Source: Candidatus Enterococcus murrayae (lineage in GTDB: Bacteria > Bacillota > Bacilli > Lactobacillales > Enterococcaceae). From it: DNA of 64,000 bases. The position numbers were made by a program, and so were the translations under genes. The DNA lies in NCBI RefSeq assembly GCF_017315985.1, contig NZ_JAFLVR010000021.1, forward strand, positions 1-64,000, written 5' to 3'. Of this stretch, positions 56,931-64,000 are shown in pieces (position 1 is the first letter of the stretch; every line of letters starts with the position of its first letter). A model generated the notes under the pieces. That model was not told the origin of the DNA. It ran no database searches and saw only the letters and a list, made by a program, of their open reading frames with translations.

Positions 56931-57758
56931 TTACCCTTTTACCGCTCCTGCGGTAATTCCTTTCTGAACATATTTTTGGGTTGTTAACGCTAAAATGAAC
57001 GCTGGGATCATCGCGATCGTACCTGCCGCAGCGAGTAGGCCAAATGGTGTATCCTTCTGAAGCTGCACCATTCCGCTGATTCCTACAGGCAATGTCTTCG
57101 TACTATCGTTAAACAATAAAACCAACGCTGTACCAAACTCATTGTATGAAGCTAAAAAGACTAATATGGAGATAACGACTAAACCGGGTACAACTAAAGG
57201 TAAAGCAATTCGCCAATAAATCTGAAATTCCGTACAGCCATCAATTTTGGCGGATTCAAATATTTCATCCGGCAGCTCATCAAAGAAACTCGTTGAAAGC
57301 CAGATAGCTAGCGGCAAGTTGGCAGTAATATAGACGATCGTCAAGCCAAGCTTGGAATCCAATAAATGAAGCTGATTGAAAATAATGTAATAAGGAATCA
57401 TGTATACCAAGCTTGGAATCATCCGAACGGCGATCACTAATAATAGTGACAGCTTCTTGCCTCTAAAGTTAAAGCGAGAAAAGCCATATCCTGCAAAGCT
57501 GGCAATAATCAACGTGATGATCGTTGTAGAAATAGAGATCGATAAGCTGTTCCAGAAGAACTGTCCCATGTTATTCTCTGCGATCACCTGTCGAAAATTT
57601 TGAAAGCTTATCTTAGACGGAATAAATTCTGGCGGGATGACCATAATTTGACTTGGCTGCTTCACTGCTGTCGTGATCGTCCAATAAATTGGAAAAAGGA
57701 AAATAATCGAAAAGATGACGAGGAGCACCAATGATAGTGGAAATTTTTTCTTTTTCAT
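56931..57758 (-). CDS. ABC sugar permease (MalG/MsmG type)
   Basis: A 275-residue inner-membrane permease with six helices and the EAA loop 'ESAKIDGCTEFQIYWRIALPLVVPG', which contacts the ATPase. N-terminal 'LFPIYWTITTAVKQPSQI' is typical of the MalG branch. It forms a heterodimer with the adjacent MalF-type permease. No ATPase is encoded within this operon; the divergent MsmK-type ATPase at 59.9 kb is the likely partner. Confidence 0.92.
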   Translation of the reverse strand: MKKKKFPLSLVLLVIFSIIFLFPIYWTITTAVKQPSQIMVIPPEFIPSKISFQNFRQVIAENNMGQFFWNSLSISISTTIITLIIASFAGYGFSRFNFRGKKLSLLLVIAVRMIPSLVYMIPYYIIFNQLHLLDSKLGLTIVYITANLPLAIWLSTSFFDELPDEIFESAKIDGCTEFQIYWRIALPLVVPGLVVISILVFLASYNEFGTALVLLFNDSTKTLPVGISGMVQLQKDTPFGLLAAAGTIAMIPAFILALTTQKYVQKGITAGAVKG

Positions 57759-57760
57759 TG

Positions 57761-58654
57761 CTATTTCACCTCCTCTTTTCGCGTCAGCATTAGTGTTGTT
57801 ATGGATACGATCGCAATAATAATGAAGAATATGATTGCCGCTGCCGAACCTCTACCCACATCCATGTACCGAAAAGCCATCTTATACATCATCGTGCCGA
57901 TGGATTCCGTTGTTCCGCTGGGTCCACCATCCGTCATGATCATGATCGGATCAAATACCTTCAGTGAATCCATCAATCGTAAAGAGACTACTAAAGAAAT
58001 AAAGTTGCGAATCAATGGCAGGGTAATCTTTCTAAATGAAGTAAAAGCACTCGCTCCATCAATTAAAGCACTCTCGTACAGCTCATCTGGTATGGTGGTC
58101 AAGGCGCCTAAGAAAATCAACATACAAAAAGGGATAGACCCCCATGAATCAATGATGATAATCGCTAACCGAGCAGGTAAGGTCTCACCTGTCCAAGAAA
58201 CTGCCGAGGCATTAAACAGCTCAATCAAATAATTGATTGGACCGTAGACCGCACCAAACAATATCTTCCACATTGTACTCGAGACAACAGGGGCAACCAT
58301 CATTGGTAAAATCAAAAAGCTCTTCAATAGGCGAACGCCACGACTCTGTTCGGAATTGGTTAGCAGCACCGCTAAAAGCAGTCCAATTCCAACTGAAATG
58401 GTCACCGCAAACAAACTGAAAATTAATGTCCAGCTGATTGATTGGACAAACGCCTCATCTTTAATAACGCTTACATAATTTTCGATTCCAATGAATCGGG
58501 CACTGCCGTTTGGCATGGTTAGCTTATAATTGCGAAAACTTAAAAAGATCGCATAGACTAATGGAACAATTGCCAAAAAGAAAATAAATATCATGGATGG
58601 TGCAACGAATATCAAATGCAGTGTTCGATTCACTTTCCTTTTTATATACTCCAT
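57761..58654 (-). CDS. ABC sugar permease (MalF/MsmF type)
   Basis: A 297-residue six-helix permease with the EAA loop 'ESALIDGASAFTSFRKITLPLIRNF'. N-terminal 'LIFVAPSMIFIFFLAIVPLVYAIFLSFRNY' is typical. It is the first gene of the operon (permease F, permease G, binding protein, GH2 B, GH2 A) and is spaced two bases from its partner. Expression probably responds to the divergent GntR-type regulator through the palindrome in the shared gap. Confidence 0.92.
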   Translation of the reverse strand: MEYIKRKVNRTLHLIFVAPSMIFIFFLAIVPLVYAIFLSFRNYKLTMPNGSARFIGIENYVSVIKDEAFVQSISWTLIFSLFAVTISVGIGLLLAVLLTNSEQSRGVRLLKSFLILPMMVAPVVSSTMWKILFGAVYGPINYLIELFNASAVSWTGETLPARLAIIIIDSWGSIPFCMLIFLGALTTIPDELYESALIDGASAFTSFRKITLPLIRNFISLVVSLRLMDSLKVFDPIMIMTDGGPSGTTESIGTMMYKMAFRYMDVGRGSAAAIIFFIIIAIVSITTLMLTRKEEVK

Positions 58655-58706
58655 AAGACGCCCTCCTTATTCTTGACTCCATATTAATATAAAAAAAAAT
58701 ATTGAT

Positions 58707-58726
58707 ATATACTATATTTAGTATAT
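58707..58726. promoter_or_regulatory. Operator palindrome in the divergent promoter region
   Basis: Perfect inverted repeat ATATACTA-N4-TAGTATAT between the permease operon and the GntR/LacI-type regulator. Size and symmetry suit a GntR-type dimer controlling both directions. Confidence 0.65.
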
Positions 58727-58788
58727 TTTAAACAGGTAGTTTCCTTTATACTTTGTTTAGAAAAAATAATTGAAATCGAGTGATGCTC

Positions 58789-59802
58789 ATGAAAAAAAAT
58801 ATTCCATTATATAAGCAAATCGAAGAGAGCTTCATCCAACAAATCGAGCACGGACAATTAAAAAAAGGAGATCGAATCCCTTCCGAAACAGAAATTGTCT
58901 CCCAGTTCCACGTCAGTCAGATTACTGCCAAGAATGCTCTAAATAATCTAGCTGAAAAAGGCTATGTGAAACGTATTCGCGGAAAAGGAACCTTTGTCGA
59001 TTTTGAAAATGTAGAAAAGAAAGAACGGATCATCGGATTCATCTTTACAACCATGAAAACAAGTATCGACCGTCAACTGCTAAGCCATTTAGAAGCTTTC
59101 GCTAGAAAAGAAAAATTACGTTTCTTCTTTGGTTTATCTCGAGAATCAATGGAAGAAGAAATCAATCTGATTCATTACTTTATCGAATGCGGCGTAGAGG
59201 GTCTGATCATTTTTCCAACGGAGTCAGAGAACTATAATGAAGATATCTTACGATTGCACCTCGAAAAATTTCCGTTGGTGCTAGTCGACCGTTACTTTAA
59301 TAAGCTGGGAATTACCAGTGTGACTTCTGATAATTTCAGCGCCGGCTTTAAACTTGCAGATATGGTCATACAAAAACGATTCAAAAAATTTGCCTTTATC
59401 ACAACCGTCGAAGAAAATTCCGCGACAATCGATCGTACAAAAGGAATTGAATGCGCTTACGTAAAAAATCAAATACCCATTGATAAAAATCTTTGGTTAT
59501 TCGTTCCATCAACGATTGAATCCAATGAATCGCTGATTGCTTTTTTAGAGAAGAACAAGCCTGATGTCGTTATTACGGTAAATGCCCATCTGTCAAAACT
59601 GATCCATGATTATACAGAGACAAACAATATCTTTCATTTATCCTTCGATAATCCAGCGGGATGCAACTATTACATCGAGCAGGACGTCGAGGAAATCTCA
59701 CGACTAGTCATCGCTAATTTGAAAAAACTACTAAACGACGAAACCTGTGATCCAACGCTTACCTTCGTTCCGACGATGCTTTCGAAAGGATCGTTGTCTT
59801 AA
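58789..59802 (+). CDS. GntR-type DNA-binding / LacI-type sensor regulator (AraR-like)
   Basis: A 337-residue chimeric regulator. An N-terminal GntR winged helix ('PLYKQIEESFIQQIEHGQLKKGDRIPSETEIVSQFHVS', 'GYVKRIRGKGTFVDF') is joined to a periplasmic-binding-like sensor of the LacI/GalR class ('IIGFIFTTM', 'GVEGLIIFPTESEN', 'PLVLVDRYFNKLGITSVTSDNF', 'FAFITTVEENSATIDRTKGIECAY'). This is the architecture of AraR of Bacillus. It probably represses the divergent ABC/GH2 operon until an imported sugar binds. The ATG at 58789 is preferred; an in-frame GTG and ATG lie 9 and 6 bases upstream and no site is strong. Confidence 0.85.
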   Translation: MKKNIPLYKQIEESFIQQIEHGQLKKGDRIPSETEIVSQFHVSQITAKNALNNLAEKGYVKRIRGKGTFVDFENVEKKERIIGFIFTTMKTSIDRQLLSHLEAFARKEKLRFFFGLSRESMEEEINLIHYFIECGVEGLIIFPTESENYNEDILRLHLEKFPLVLVDRYFNKLGITSVTSDNFSAGFKLADMVIQKRFKKFAFITTVEENSATIDRTKGIECAYVKNQIPIDKNLWLFVPSTIESNESLIAFLEKNKPDVVITVNAHLSKLIHDYTETNNIFHLSFDNPAGCNYYIEQDVEEISRLVIANLKKLLNDETCDPTLTFVPTMLSKGSLS

Positions 59803-59868
59803 GAAGAACACATTGAAAATCAAAATTATTTGTAAAGGGATATTAATAAGAAGAAAAGAGGGAAAAAC

Positions 59869-60975
59869 ATGGTGGAATTAGCTTTACAAAACGTCTATAA
59901 AAAATATGACAATAGTACCCATTACTCAGTGACAGATTTCAACCTCCAGATCAAAGATAAGGAGTTCATTGTCTTTGTCGGACCATCTGGCTGCGGAAAA
60001 TCAACCACCTTGCGGATGATCGCCGGTTTGGAGGATATTTCAGAGGGAGAATTTCTGATCAATGGAAAGAAAATGAACGATGTCGCACCAAAGGATCGAG
60101 ATATTGCAATGGTCTTTCAGAATTATGCCCTTTATCCTCATATGACCGTTTACGACAATATGGCCTTTGGCTTGAAGCTGCGCAAGCTAGATAAAGCAGA
60201 TATCAAACAGCGCGTCGATCATGCGTCTGAAATTTTAGGACTAACTGAGTACCTAAACCGCAAGCCAGCTGCTCTATCCGGCGGACAAAGACAACGCGTC
60301 GCTCTCGGCCGTGCGATCGTCAGAGACGCCAAAGTCTTCCTAATGGATGAACCCTTATCTAACCTAGATGCGAAGCTTCGTGTTGCCATGCGTGCAGAAA
60401 TCGCAAAGCTTCATCAACGGCTCGAAACAACAACAATCTATGTTACCCATGATCAGACAGAAGCCATGACGATGGCTGATCGTATTGTCATTATGAAAGA
60501 CGGAATCGTTCAGCAAATCGGGCCTCCTCAGCAGGTTTATAATGCACCAGAAAATATTTTTGTCGCAAGCTTTATCGGCTCCCCTGCCATGAATTTCTTT
60601 GAAGTAACCCTTTCAAATGGCTACTTAGTCAACAATTCGGGGATTCGCTTAAAAGTCCCTGAAGGAAAATATAAAGGATTGGTGGAAAAAGGCTATGATA
60701 ATCAAGCTGTAACCTTCGGGATTCGTCCAGAAGATATTCACGCAGAACAAGTTTTCATCGACTCCACCCCAGAAACAGTAATCAAAGCTGAGGTTGTCGT
60801 CTCTGAATTATTAGGTGCTGAAACCATGCTTTACGCACGTTCAGGCGATTCAGAGTTTGTCTCAAAAGTAGACGCCCGAGATTTCCATAATCCTGGCGCC
60901 ATCGTCGAGCTGGGATTGGATCTGAATAATAGTCATTTCTTTGATCCTGAAAGTGAGCTGACCATTCAGGTGTAA
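59869..60975 (+). CDS. msmK: Sugar ABC transporter ATPase (MsmK/MalK type)
   Basis: A 368-residue ATPase: Walker A 'GPSGCGKSTTLRMIAGL', Q-loop 'VFQNYALYPHMTVYDN', signature 'ALSGGQRQRVALGRAI', Walker B 'VFLMDEPLSNLD', H-loop 'VTHDQTEAMTMAD'. A C-terminal OB-fold regulatory domain (from about 245) has 'FGIRPEDIHAE'. It energises the neighbouring permease pair and, as in streptococci, may serve other sugar transporters that lack an ATPase. It lies downstream of the regulator gene and likely shares its transcript. Confidence 0.9.
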   Translation: MVELALQNVYKKYDNSTHYSVTDFNLQIKDKEFIVFVGPSGCGKSTTLRMIAGLEDISEGEFLINGKKMNDVAPKDRDIAMVFQNYALYPHMTVYDNMAFGLKLRKLDKADIKQRVDHASEILGLTEYLNRKPAALSGGQRQRVALGRAIVRDAKVFLMDEPLSNLDAKLRVAMRAEIAKLHQRLETTTIYVTHDQTEAMTMADRIVIMKDGIVQQIGPPQQVYNAPENIFVASFIGSPAMNFFEVTLSNGYLVNNSGIRLKVPEGKYKGLVEKGYDNQAVTFGIRPEDIHAEQVFIDSTPETVIKAEVVVSELLGAETMLYARSGDSEFVSKVDARDFHNPGAIVELGLDLNNSHFFDPESELTIQV

Positions 60976-60984
60976 ATTGTGTTT

Positions 60985-61014
60985 AGGCTGGTGGTGCAAA
61001 ATACTATCAGCCTT
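60985..61014 (+). terminator. Terminator after msmK
   Basis: A 10-bp stem GGCTGGTGGT / ACTATCAGCC with two G-U pairs and a short loop, followed by a T-rich stretch, 10 bases past the stop. Confidence 0.55.
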
Positions 61015-61092
61015 CTTGTATTATTGGTTATAACAGCTTTCATTAAACTCTCCCAAAAGTATATTCGAGTATTAGACAATTAAATAAAAAGA

Positions 61093-61133
61093 AATAGAGC
61101 TGTCACCATTTTTAGGTTGCTGACAGCTCTATT
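61093..61133. terminator. Terminator downstream of the glycohydrolase remnant
   Basis: AATAGAGCTGTCA / TGACAGCTCTATT perfect 13-bp stem with a 15-base loop; T-rich tail on the minus strand. Confidence 0.8.
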
Positions 61134-61174
61134 AGAAGGATATTTTTCAATCTAGATTTCTCTATTTCCAAGTC

Positions 61175-61978
61175 CTACTTCACAAACGGCAATACATCCT
61201 CCGCTAACTGATCAAAATCCAACTGATTGACTTCTTCGATTTGCTGAATCATTTCTTTGGGCAAATTAGGATTCATTCCGCCACAGATCGCCGCACTGAT
61301 TGCTCCGATCGTATCTGTATCCCAACCAAGTGAGGCACTTAATTGTGCAGCTTTCAATGGATCACCCTTTGCTAATTCGACAATCACAAAGGAACTTGGG
61401 ATCGTTTCGATCGTCTCCATACCTGTCCCGATCTCTTCGTACAAACGTTGCAAAATGACGTGTTCATCCGTTTCCTGTCGCAGGATCTTTCTTGCTTGAT
61501 TCATACGGAAGGTTAAGGATGCCGCAGGAAAGTCGTACCCGTATTCTTTCGCTGCTTCGATAGCATCAAAGGCTACTGACCAGATTTCTTCGATGGATCG
61601 TCCCCCTCGAACAGTATAGCTGATAGCCGCCGCTACAGCGCTAGCTCCCGCAATAGCGATTTTTGTGTTGTGGGTCGGCAGGCAGATTTCCGCGACATTT
61701 TTCACTAATGAAGGCAGGTCACGATAATCACTGATTAGTCCAATCGGTGCAATCTTCATGGATGCGCCATTTGTAGTCCCTGTGACGCCAGTCTCTTCAA
61801 TGGGCACACCTTGAGCGATTTTCTCCAAAGCCTTTAGTGTCGATGGTCCTGAAACGAATGCCGAAACAGGAGAATTATCATTCCATTCCCGCAGCTCTGC
61901 AATGTAATCTTCCACACGAATCTGTCCCTGATTTTTCTTGATTAGGGTAATCTTTATCTTTAATTTAAAAATGAACTG
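61175..61978 (-). pseudogene. ADP-ribosylglycohydrolase family, N-terminally truncated
   Basis: The reading frame covers the C-terminal two thirds of a DraG/ADP-ribosylglycohydrolase: 'IRVEDYIAELREW', 'TGTTNGASMKIAPIGLI' (metal/nucleotide region), and the diagnostic C-terminal 'GWDTDTIGAISAAICGG'. The first 80-100 residues, including the N-terminal metal-binding TDD-type motif, are absent. The frame is open about 21 codons beyond the first possible start, a GTG at 61915 without a ribosome site, and homology appears to end near 61930. It is most likely a deletion pseudogene. Homologues remove ADP-ribose from proteins or small molecules. Confidence 0.75.
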
Positions 61979-61985
61979 CTATTAT

Positions 61986-62162
61986 TTATCTATGCTTATC
62001 CATATAGTAAGCACCCGGAACATATAAGACACCTAGGATAATTGTAAAAAGAAGAACCTTCCAATTGAAAATGAATACTCCATTGATAAGATATTTTGAG
62101 ATTACATAGATTCCCATTATTAAAATGTAATTCCTAATATATTTTTTAAAATTGATCTTCAT
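61986..62162 (-). CDS. Small two-helix membrane protein
   Basis: A 58-residue protein with a basic N-terminus ('MKINFKKYIRN'), hydrophobic segments at about 12-30 and 34-50, and a charged end 'YYMDKHR'. The ATG has an AAGGAAAAG ribosome site at good spacing, so it is likely real. Size and topology resemble small immunity or toxin-like membrane proteins, but I recognise no family. It lies 30 bases after a doubtful 66-codon frame with three cysteines and just upstream of the truncated glycohydrolase. Confidence 0.55.
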   Translation of the reverse strand: MKINFKKYIRNYILIMGIYVISKYLINGVFIFNWKVLLFTIILGVLYVPGAYYMDKHR

Positions 62163-62192
62163 ATCACTTTTCCTTATTGGTTGAATTCTTAT

Positions 62193-62393
62193 CTAATTTC
62201 TAAGATTTTTACAGTTGCTGAATATGAAGTATGTGGTACTTCCTCGTACAGCTGCATTAATAACTATCTGACACATAGCTCTATTCGAAGCTATTACAGA
62301 TGCAACACCACAAACAATTCCAACGGCAGGATGAACCGTTCTCACTAAAAATAGTACAGGTTCTTTCTCTTTTGTCAAGAAGACGAAAGTCAT
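62193..62393 (-). CDS. Doubtful small Cys-containing peptide
   Basis: A 66-codon frame with a charged start, a hydrophobic middle ('VGIVCGVASVIASN') and cysteines at about residues 32, 45 and 61. No ribosome site precedes the ATG and a stop codon abuts it. It is listed because it is followed by a well-supported two-helix membrane protein, an arrangement seen for small bacteriocin and immunity pairs. It has no leader peptide and may be non-coding or decayed. Confidence 0.2.
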   Translation of the reverse strand: MTFVFLTKEKEPVLFLVRTVHPAVGIVCGVASVIASNRAMCQIVINAAVRGSTTYFIFSNCKNLRN

Positions 62394-62507
62394 TTATCGA
62401 ACAATGCAAGCAGTACATTTGACTATAATTAGAAGGATTCGCTATTCTTTAGCTACCTGAAACAACTATAAAAATCCATCACTTCAGCTAAGAAAAGAGG
62501 ATAAAAA

Positions 62508-62654
62508 ATGAAGTATATCATTTTTGGAATAGAAATTGTCGCCATCATTCTCTGGTTACTGTTTGGACAAAAATCGCTGCTCTCTGCAATCGTCGGTGTT
62601 ATCGTGATTATCATTATATCTCAAATGCTGCATGGTTTGTTTCATGCAAGGTAG
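62508..62654 (+). CDS. Small hydrophobic protein
   Basis: A 48-residue peptide with two tightly spaced hydrophobic segments ('IIFGIEIVAIILWLLFG' and 'AIVGVIVIIIISQML') separated by a short Gln-Lys loop, ending 'HGLFHAR'. AAGAGG is well spaced from the ATG. There is no recognised family; it may be a small membrane or toxin-like protein. It lies at the start of a plus-strand group of small membrane proteins before a CPBP protease. Confidence 0.5.
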   Translation: MKYIIFGIEIVAIILWLLFGQKSLLSAIVGVIVIIIISQMLHGLFHAR

Positions 62655-62886
62655 TGATTCTGAGTTATGCGGCTTCAAGATGATATATTCAAAATCTTCA
62701 TTATAAAATTCGGATGTATGGCTCTTCGTATTAGGAGCATAACTTTTGAAATAGCGATTCGCTTGCTATGCGTCAAAGACTCTCTTGAATATCATCTTAA
62801 ACAGTTATCTGATAATGCTAAAAAACACTACGTGATGAATAAAGTTATATTTAAGTGTATAATACATTTAGAAACTAGGAGCTATT

Positions 62887-63207
62887 ATGGTTATCATTTT
62901 ATTCTCACTATTAATTGTCATTGTACTCATGAAGTATATGACATCTTCACCTCCAACTCCAACGTTACCTAAAAGAACAATCACAGATTATGATCATAAA
63001 AAGATGGAGTTTTTTCAAGCTGAGTTGGATCATTTTCAGAAAAGTAATGAATATATCACAAATCAGAAGATTCGAGATATCAACTTAAAATACTCAAAAC
63101 TTTTTACTCGAATGACGCAAATTAATAGTGACAATCAAGATGTTCCTAAATTTATCAAGAACTATAAGGAAGGTTTTACAAATTGGAAAAGAAACGAACT
63201 ATATTAG
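62887..63207 (+). CDS. Small membrane-anchored protein
   Basis: A 106-residue protein: N-terminal signal-anchor helix (residues 1-17), a Pro/Thr linker ('SSPPTPTLPKR'), and a hydrophilic helical domain. ACTAGGAGC is a good ribosome site and a TATAAT hexamer lies at 62858-62863. The next gene starts 13 bases later, so the two are probably co-transcribed. No family recognised. Confidence 0.6.
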   Translation: MVIILFSLLIVIVLMKYMTSSPPTPTLPKRTITDYDHKKMEFFQAELDHFQKSNEYITNQKIRDINLKYSKLFTRMTQINSDNQDVPKFIKNYKEGFTNWKRNELY

Positions 63208-63220
63208 GGGGATATTTATT

Positions 63221-63877
63221 TTGAAGGTCATTAAAAATTTTTTCATTGTCATAGCTCTATTTATTTTAAGTCAAATAAGCATGACTGTTTTTAGCATTGT
63301 TCAAATTAGTATCACAAAGCCATTATCTGTTTTGGGTCTATCGGCTATGATTTTGATGGTGGTCGTTAATATTGCCATACTTTTATGGCTCGCGAAAAAA
63401 CTGAAGCTGATTGAATTTAATACTGCTTGGCTCACAAAGAAAAATATGTTAATCATCATCGGCTCAACAGTGCTATTGCGAATCATCGCGATTGGGGGCA
63501 CGCTGCTTATTCAGCAACTTAATGGAACACAGACCAGTGATAACGATGCTGCGTTAGGCGTAATGTTTAACAATGTGAATCCTCTGCTGCTTTTTCTGAT
63601 AATCGCCATCTCAGCACCGATTATGGAGGAGATTGTTTTTCGTGCTGGAATCATTAAACTGCTTTGTGAGAAGCTGCCAATCCTAGGCGTTGTATTAAGC
63701 AGCATCTGTTTCGGATTTCTTCATATGGCGACAGATATTCCTAACTTCGTTCTATATGCGTCGATGGGATTAGTCTTCGCGTTGGCTTATTACAAAACCG
63801 GAAGACTGGAAGTTTCAATTATGGTTCATTTTTTCAATAACGCTATAGGCGCGATCGCAATGATTTTGATGCAATAA
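63221..63877 (+). CDS. CPBP-family intramembrane metalloprotease
   Basis: A 218-residue membrane protein with about six helices and the CPBP (Abi) motifs: motif 1 'MEEIVFRAGII' (EExxxR), motif 2 'FGFLHMA' (FxxxH) and motif 3 'HFFNNAIG' (HxxxN). The family includes CAAX-type proteases and bacteriocin self-immunity proteins in lactic acid bacteria. The TTG at 63221 is taken as start because of GGGGG ten bases upstream; the open frame further upstream overlaps the previous gene. Its neighbours are small membrane proteins, which would fit an immunity-type role, but this is inference. Confidence 0.82.
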   Translation: MKVIKNFFIVIALFILSQISMTVFSIVQISITKPLSVLGLSAMILMVVVNIAILLWLAKKLKLIEFNTAWLTKKNMLIIIGSTVLLRIIAIGGTLLIQQLNGTQTSDNDAALGVMFNNVNPLLLFLIIAISAPIMEEIVFRAGIIKLLCEKLPILGVVLSSICFGFLHMATDIPNFVLYASMGLVFALAYYKTGRLEVSIMVHFFNNAIGAIAMILMQ

Positions 63878-63882
63878 TTTTG

Positions 63883-63906
63883 GGCAGCTATGAGCTGTCT
63901 TTTTTG
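63883..63906 (+). terminator. Terminator after the CPBP gene
   Basis: GGCAGCT / AGCTGTC hairpin with a 3-base loop and six Ts, 6 bases past the stop codon. Nothing is recognisable in the remaining 94 bases of the window. Confidence 0.75.
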
Positions 63907-64000
63907 TTCTTCTGCGAAGGATTTTGACGAGAAAGCAGGAGCAATAAAAAGCAGGCAACATGAGAGTATTAAAAGAAATCGAATGTAGTGAACAAGCGCA

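Noticed and set aside
62667-62972. 101-codon plus-strand reading frame
   Set aside because: It overlaps the better supported 106-residue gene in another frame and has no ribosome site.

Overview
The window looks like chromosome of a low-GC Gram-positive fermenter, most likely an Enterococcus and perhaps the E. avium/gilvus group. This is inferred from AT-rich intergenic DNA, strong AAGGAGG-type ribosome binding sites, frequent TTG/GTG starts, phosphotransferase (PTS) loci with CcpA (cre) sites, and an MsmK-type sugar ATPase. No rRNA, tRNA or CRISPR array was seen.

Layout. 0-3.4 kb: K+ channel, membrane-anchored unknown, DUF488 protein, NapA-type antiporter. 3.4-17.6 kb: a minus-strand anaerobic cluster. 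In transcription order it encodes a LuxR-type regulator, a glycyl-radical activase, a glycyl radical enzyme (GRE), a TauE-type exporter, an iron alcohol dehydrogenase, an anion transporter, an IclR regulator, a second anion transporter, a CoA-acylating aldehyde dehydrogenase and a two-subunit ADP-forming acyl-CoA ligase. The GRE carries the residues of diol dehydratases, and the neighbours fit an anionic diol. My best reading is fermentation of 2,3-dihydroxypropane-1-sulfonate (DHPS) through 3-sulfopropionaldehyde. One branch would reduce the aldehyde to an alcohol to recycle NADH; the other would oxidise it through a CoA thioester to an acid with ATP gain. 17.8-24.4 kb: small genes, a UDP-glucose dehydrogenase plus hyaluronan-synthase-like pair, and several decayed genes. 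24.4-30 kb: GH2 beta-galactosidase and an APC permease, divergent from an AraC regulator. 30-36 kb: arylsulfate sulfotransferase-like lipoprotein, MacB-like ABC transporter and a two-component system. 36-44 kb: HAD phosphatase and a SorC-regulated Gat-type PTS operon with class II aldolase and two dehydrogenases. 43.9 kb: thymidylate synthase of the Bacillus/phage type. 44.8-51.4 kb: complete L-ascorbate (ula) operon and regulator. 51.4-61 kb: IS remnant, tandem GH2 enzymes, sugar ABC transporter, GntR-type regulator and shared ATPase. 61-64 kb: truncated ADP-ribosylglycohydrolase, tiny membrane proteins and a CPBP protease.

Together the genes describe a gut-type fermenter with many alternative carbon sources (sulfonate, ascorbate, galactosides, unknown PTS sugar, unknown glycosides), each with a dedicated regulator. 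Several putative operators and promoters can be read directly. The most interesting locus is the sulfonate-type GRE cluster with its ATP-yielding CoA branch.
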